This document shows positions 44,848 to 46,859 of a stretch of DNA of 46,859 nt, one piece after another. This stretch comes from Oscillatoria sp. SIO1A7 (GTDB taxonomy: Bacteria; Cyanobacteriota; Cyanobacteriia; Cyanobacteriales; Laspinemataceae), in assembly GCA_010672965.1 (NCBI GenBank), contig JAAHFN010000058.1:1-46859 (forward strand). Reading direction: 5' to 3'. The notes beneath the pieces are model-generated. The model was given only the letters and a program-made list of their open reading frames with translations. It was not told the origin of the DNA and made no database searches. Within the stretch, counting starts at the first letter, position 1, and every line of letters begins with the position of its first letter. The position numbers were made by a program, and so were the translations under genes.

Positions 44848-45117
44848 ATGAACAAAAGACAGGCTGTTATCTTGCTTTTTACGATTCTGCCCGGTCTGAT
44901 GGTTATAGCTATATGTGCCTATTTCCTATTACCAGAGTGGCCTAGAGTATAGCTATCATATGGTCAAGTGGCTGCCTCTTCGTCCTCTACCTTGAATCAA
45001 TTGACAATCGCCAAAACCGCACGGGAAATTCACAGAATAAAAAATTGTTTTGCCGAAGGAGTGGGCTTGCTATTGGGCGGGGTAATTTTATCAATTGGCA
45101 TTCTAGGAATAGTATAG
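44848..45117 (+). pseudogene. Small two-helix membrane protein interrupted by in-frame amber codon and ended by a MITE
   Basis: The ATG at 44848 starts a 34-residue frame (RQAVILLFTILPGLMVIAIC, then AYFLLPEWPRV) ending at TAG 44950-44952. The same frame continues without further stops for 54 codons (SSSSTLNQLTIAKTAREIHR and a second hydrophobic helix EGVGLLLGGVILSIGILGIV) to TAG 45115-45117. That last stop belongs to the left terminus of the family D element. The whole looks like one small protein with two membrane helices, broken by a point nonsense mutation (or read through) and perhaps truncated by the element. I cannot name the family. Confidence 0.55.
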
Positions 45118-45219
45118 CGCTACGCGCAAGTCAAAAGTCAAAAGTCTCAAGGTAATAAGTAGTCTCTGACTAAGGAACGAGCATTTATAAATGTCTTAAC
45201 CCATTTGCGTAGTGCTATA
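45113..45219. repeat. Short family D element upstream of sqdX
   Basis: TATAGCGCTACGCGCAAG at the left and CATTTGCGTAGTGCTATA at the right bound 107 bp. The left arm repeats GTCTCAAGGTAATAAGTAGT and CTGACTAAGGAACGAG of the 6477-6725 element, but the long right arm is missing. It separates the small ORF from sqdX by replacing most of the leader. Confidence 0.8.
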
Positions 45220-45298
45220 ACGCAAGCCTCGGCAAAAGAAACTCGGCAAAAACAGCGATAGGAATCGGCTTTAAGCAGATAGTAGAAAAATCTCAACT

Positions 45299-46432
45299 AT
45301 GCGCATAGCTCTATTTACCGAAACTTTTTATCCCAAAATCGATGGCATTGTCACTCGCTTGTGCCAGACTGTTGACTACCTACAGCGAGCTGGCGATTCG
45401 GTTCTGGTAGTTTCCCCGGACTACGGAATCACAGAGTACAAAGGTGCTAGGGTTTATGGCGTCACAGGCTATCCCCTGCCCATGTATCCAGAACTGAAGC
45501 TAGCGCCGCCCAGCCCCTCCCTGCGCCCGGTGTTAGAGGAGTTCCAGCCAGATTTAATCCATGTGGTGAATCCAGGAATCTTGGGGTTGGGAGGAATCTA
45601 TTATGCTAAGGCGCTGAAGGTTCCTTTGGTCGCGTCCTATCATACTCATCTGCCCAGGTATTTGCACCATTATGGTTTGGGGATGCTCGAACCTGTAATG
45701 TGGGAGCTGCTCAAAGGCGCTCACAATCAAGCGGAGCTGAATTTATGTACTTCTAGCGCGATGGTGGATGAGCTGCGCGGGCACGGTATTTTGCGGGTAG
45801 ATTTGTGGCAACGAGGGGTAGATACGGAATTGTTTGAGCCCGATTTGACCAGTAGGGAAATGCGATCGCGCCTCAGCGATGGGCATCCAGATAGTCCCTT
45901 GCTCCTCTATGTCGGCCGTATCGCAGCGGAAAAACAAATAGAAGCGATTAAGCCGGTACTCGAAGCAATACCGGAAGCTCGTCTGGCTTTAGTAGGAGAT
46001 GGCCCGACGCGATCGCAGCTAGAGGAACATTTTGCCGGAACCCCCACCAATTTTGTGGGCTATCTTCGCGGGAAAACCTTGGCCAGTGCCTTTGCCTCGG
46101 CGGATGCCTTTATCTTTCCTTCCCGCACGGAAACCCTGGGTTTGGTCTTGTTAGAAGCAATGGCAGCCGGCTGTCCGGTGGTGGCAGCGGGAACTGGCGG
46201 CATTACAGATATTGTCACCGATGGAGTCAATGGCTATCTGTTTGACCCCAATGACGATCGCGGCGCAATTGTCGCTACAGAGCGCCTCTTAGCTAACCAA
46301 GCAGAACGGGAGACCCTACGCCAAAAAGCTCGCGAGGAGGCAGAACGCTGGGGTTGGTCCGCAGCTACAGCTCAATTGCGCCAGTATTATCGGTCCGTTC
46401 TTTATCCCCAGTCGGCGCAGAGAGCGGCATAG
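45299..46432 (+). CDS. sqdX: Sulfoquinovosyltransferase (SQDG synthase, GT4)
   Basis: SqdX transfers sulfoquinovose from UDP-sulfoquinovose to diacylglycerol, finishing the sulfolipid. The 377-residue product is a GT-B glycosyltransferase of family 4. The N-terminal half has IALFTETFYPKIDGIVTRLCQ, PLPMYPELKLAPPSP and YHTHLPRYLHHYGLG. The C-terminal half has LLYVGRIAAEKQIEAI, LVGDGPTRSQLE and the donor-binding FPSRTETLGLVLLEAMAAGCPVV. All are typical of cyanobacterial SqdX. No signal or transmembrane helix is present, so it acts at the cytoplasmic or thylakoid membrane face. Partner sqdB lies upstream; the insertion between them may have separated their transcription. Confidence 0.95.
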   Translation: MRIALFTETFYPKIDGIVTRLCQTVDYLQRAGDSVLVVSPDYGITEYKGARVYGVTGYPLPMYPELKLAPPSPSLRPVLEEFQPDLIHVVNPGILGLGGIYYAKALKVPLVASYHTHLPRYLHHYGLGMLEPVMWELLKGAHNQAELNLCTSSAMVDELRGHGILRVDLWQRGVDTELFEPDLTSREMRSRLSDGHPDSPLLLYVGRIAAEKQIEAIKPVLEAIPEARLALVGDGPTRSQLEEHFAGTPTNFVGYLRGKTLASAFASADAFIFPSRTETLGLVLLEAMAAGCPVVAAGTGGITDIVTDGVNGYLFDPNDDRGAIVATERLLANQAERETLRQKAREEAERWGWSAATAQLRQYYRSVLYPQSAQRAA

Positions 46433-46436
46433 GGCC

Positions 46437-46750
46437 ATTGTAGGGTGTAGGGGGTAGGGTGTAGGGTAGGGTGTTGACTCTGTGGGTTTTCCGACTCGTT
46501 GGCTACCAACGGGGATCGCGCCGGCTCGAAAATCCCGAAACCCTCTCTTAGTAAGGATTTCAGCCCTCTCTAGACGCGGTACAAAAACTGCATGAAATCC
46601 ATCTTTGTCTTTCCCCACAGAGTCAACACCCTAGGTGTAGGGTGTGGGGTGTGGGAAGTGTGGGAAGGGTGGGAAGTGTGGGAAGGGTGGGGACTGCTGA
46701 AAGTTCTCCCCTCTCTCCCCACACCCCACACCTAGGGTGTTCACTCTGGG
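46437..46750. repeat. Minisatellite and AGGGTGTTGACTCTG-ended element (family H)
   Basis: After sqdX, GTAGGGTGTAGGG words lead to an element bounded by AGGGTGTTGACTCTGTGGG (46468) and CCCACAGAGTCAACACCCT (to 46633), near-perfect inverted termini. A second inverted minisatellite follows (GTGTGGGAAGGGTGGGAA against CTCCCCACACCCCACACC), ending TAGGGTGTTCACTCTGGGA. No gene is supported here. Confidence 0.8.
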
Positions 46751-46826
46751 ACTCATCAAAAGAGATGGTTTTCATACAGAAAATATGCTAAGATGAAGGC
46801 TCGCCAGGAAGACAAGACTATTGGCC

Positions 46827-46859
46827 CTATTTTGAGACAAGACTATTGTCTCAAAATAG
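46827..46859. repeat. Perfect 14-bp hairpin at the window edge
   Basis: CTATTTTGAGACAA and TTGTCTCAAAATAG flank the loop GACTA. The window ends exactly at the right arm, so it may be part of a larger element or terminator beyond the edge. The stretch 46751-46826 shows no gene. Confidence 0.7.

Overview
The window looks like chromosomal DNA of a cyanobacterium, probably a filamentous, repeat-rich one. The octamer GCGATCGC (HIP1) is frequent. Several genes are cyanobacterial in character: a DUF2555 gene beside coaBC, a DUF2358 protein, SLH-GHL10 and TPS envelope proteins, and the sulfolipid genes sqdB and sqdX. The species cannot be fixed from the sequence alone.

Layout. Positions 1-873 are inverted minisatellites around a small palindromic element. 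Then come coaBC and a DUF2555 gene, an alpha/beta-hydrolase and a coiled-coil protein (to 4.2 kb), purH (4.6-6.2 kb), a 1.4-kb field of nested MITE-like elements, and a kexin-like subtilase with a Trp-rich insert (7.5-9.5 kb). Next is a 1.9-kb array of alternating REP-like hairpins and a 28-bp motif beside a RAYT transposase (9.5-12.1 kb), followed by more tandem repeats. A 1651-residue protein fusing a TPS exoprotein to its own TpsB-type transporter occupies 13.8-18.7 kb. Envelope and transport genes follow: a PMT-type glycosyltransferase carrying an in-frame minisatellite, an NCS2 purine permease, an SLH-GHL10 protein, and an MBOAT/SGNH O-acetylation pair (19-28 kb). After that come cysE, small hypotheticals, DUF2358, a DUF262 protein, a small HD alarmone-hydrolase-like protein and a TPR protein (28-34 kb). 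Two paralogous unknown genes flank a SET-domain gene, followed by a sulfotransferase-like gene and a phytase-like lipoprotein (34-39 kb).

The most interesting block is 39.3-43.5 kb. A family 2A (SrpI-type) encapsulin is translationally coupled to a cysteine desulfurase whose extra ~485-residue N-terminal region is low in complexity and contains repeated YYFLP-type motifs. Such an extension is expected to load the enzyme into the shell as cargo. A 66-bp fragment of the phytase-like gene lies on the far side of this pair. It differs from the intact gene only at three synonymous sites, which points to insertion or exchange by recombination. The sulfolipid genes sqdB and sqdX follow directly, separated by a small two-helix ORF that has an in-frame amber codon and ends inside a MITE.

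Overall, several genes concern sulfur (cysE, sulfotransferase-like, cysteine desulfurase in a nanocompartment, sqdB, sqdX) and several the cell surface. Intergenic DNA is heavily colonised by at least ten families of short palindromic repeats, and these also enter coding sequence in frame. I saw no rRNA, tRNA, CRISPR array or complete multi-gene transposon.
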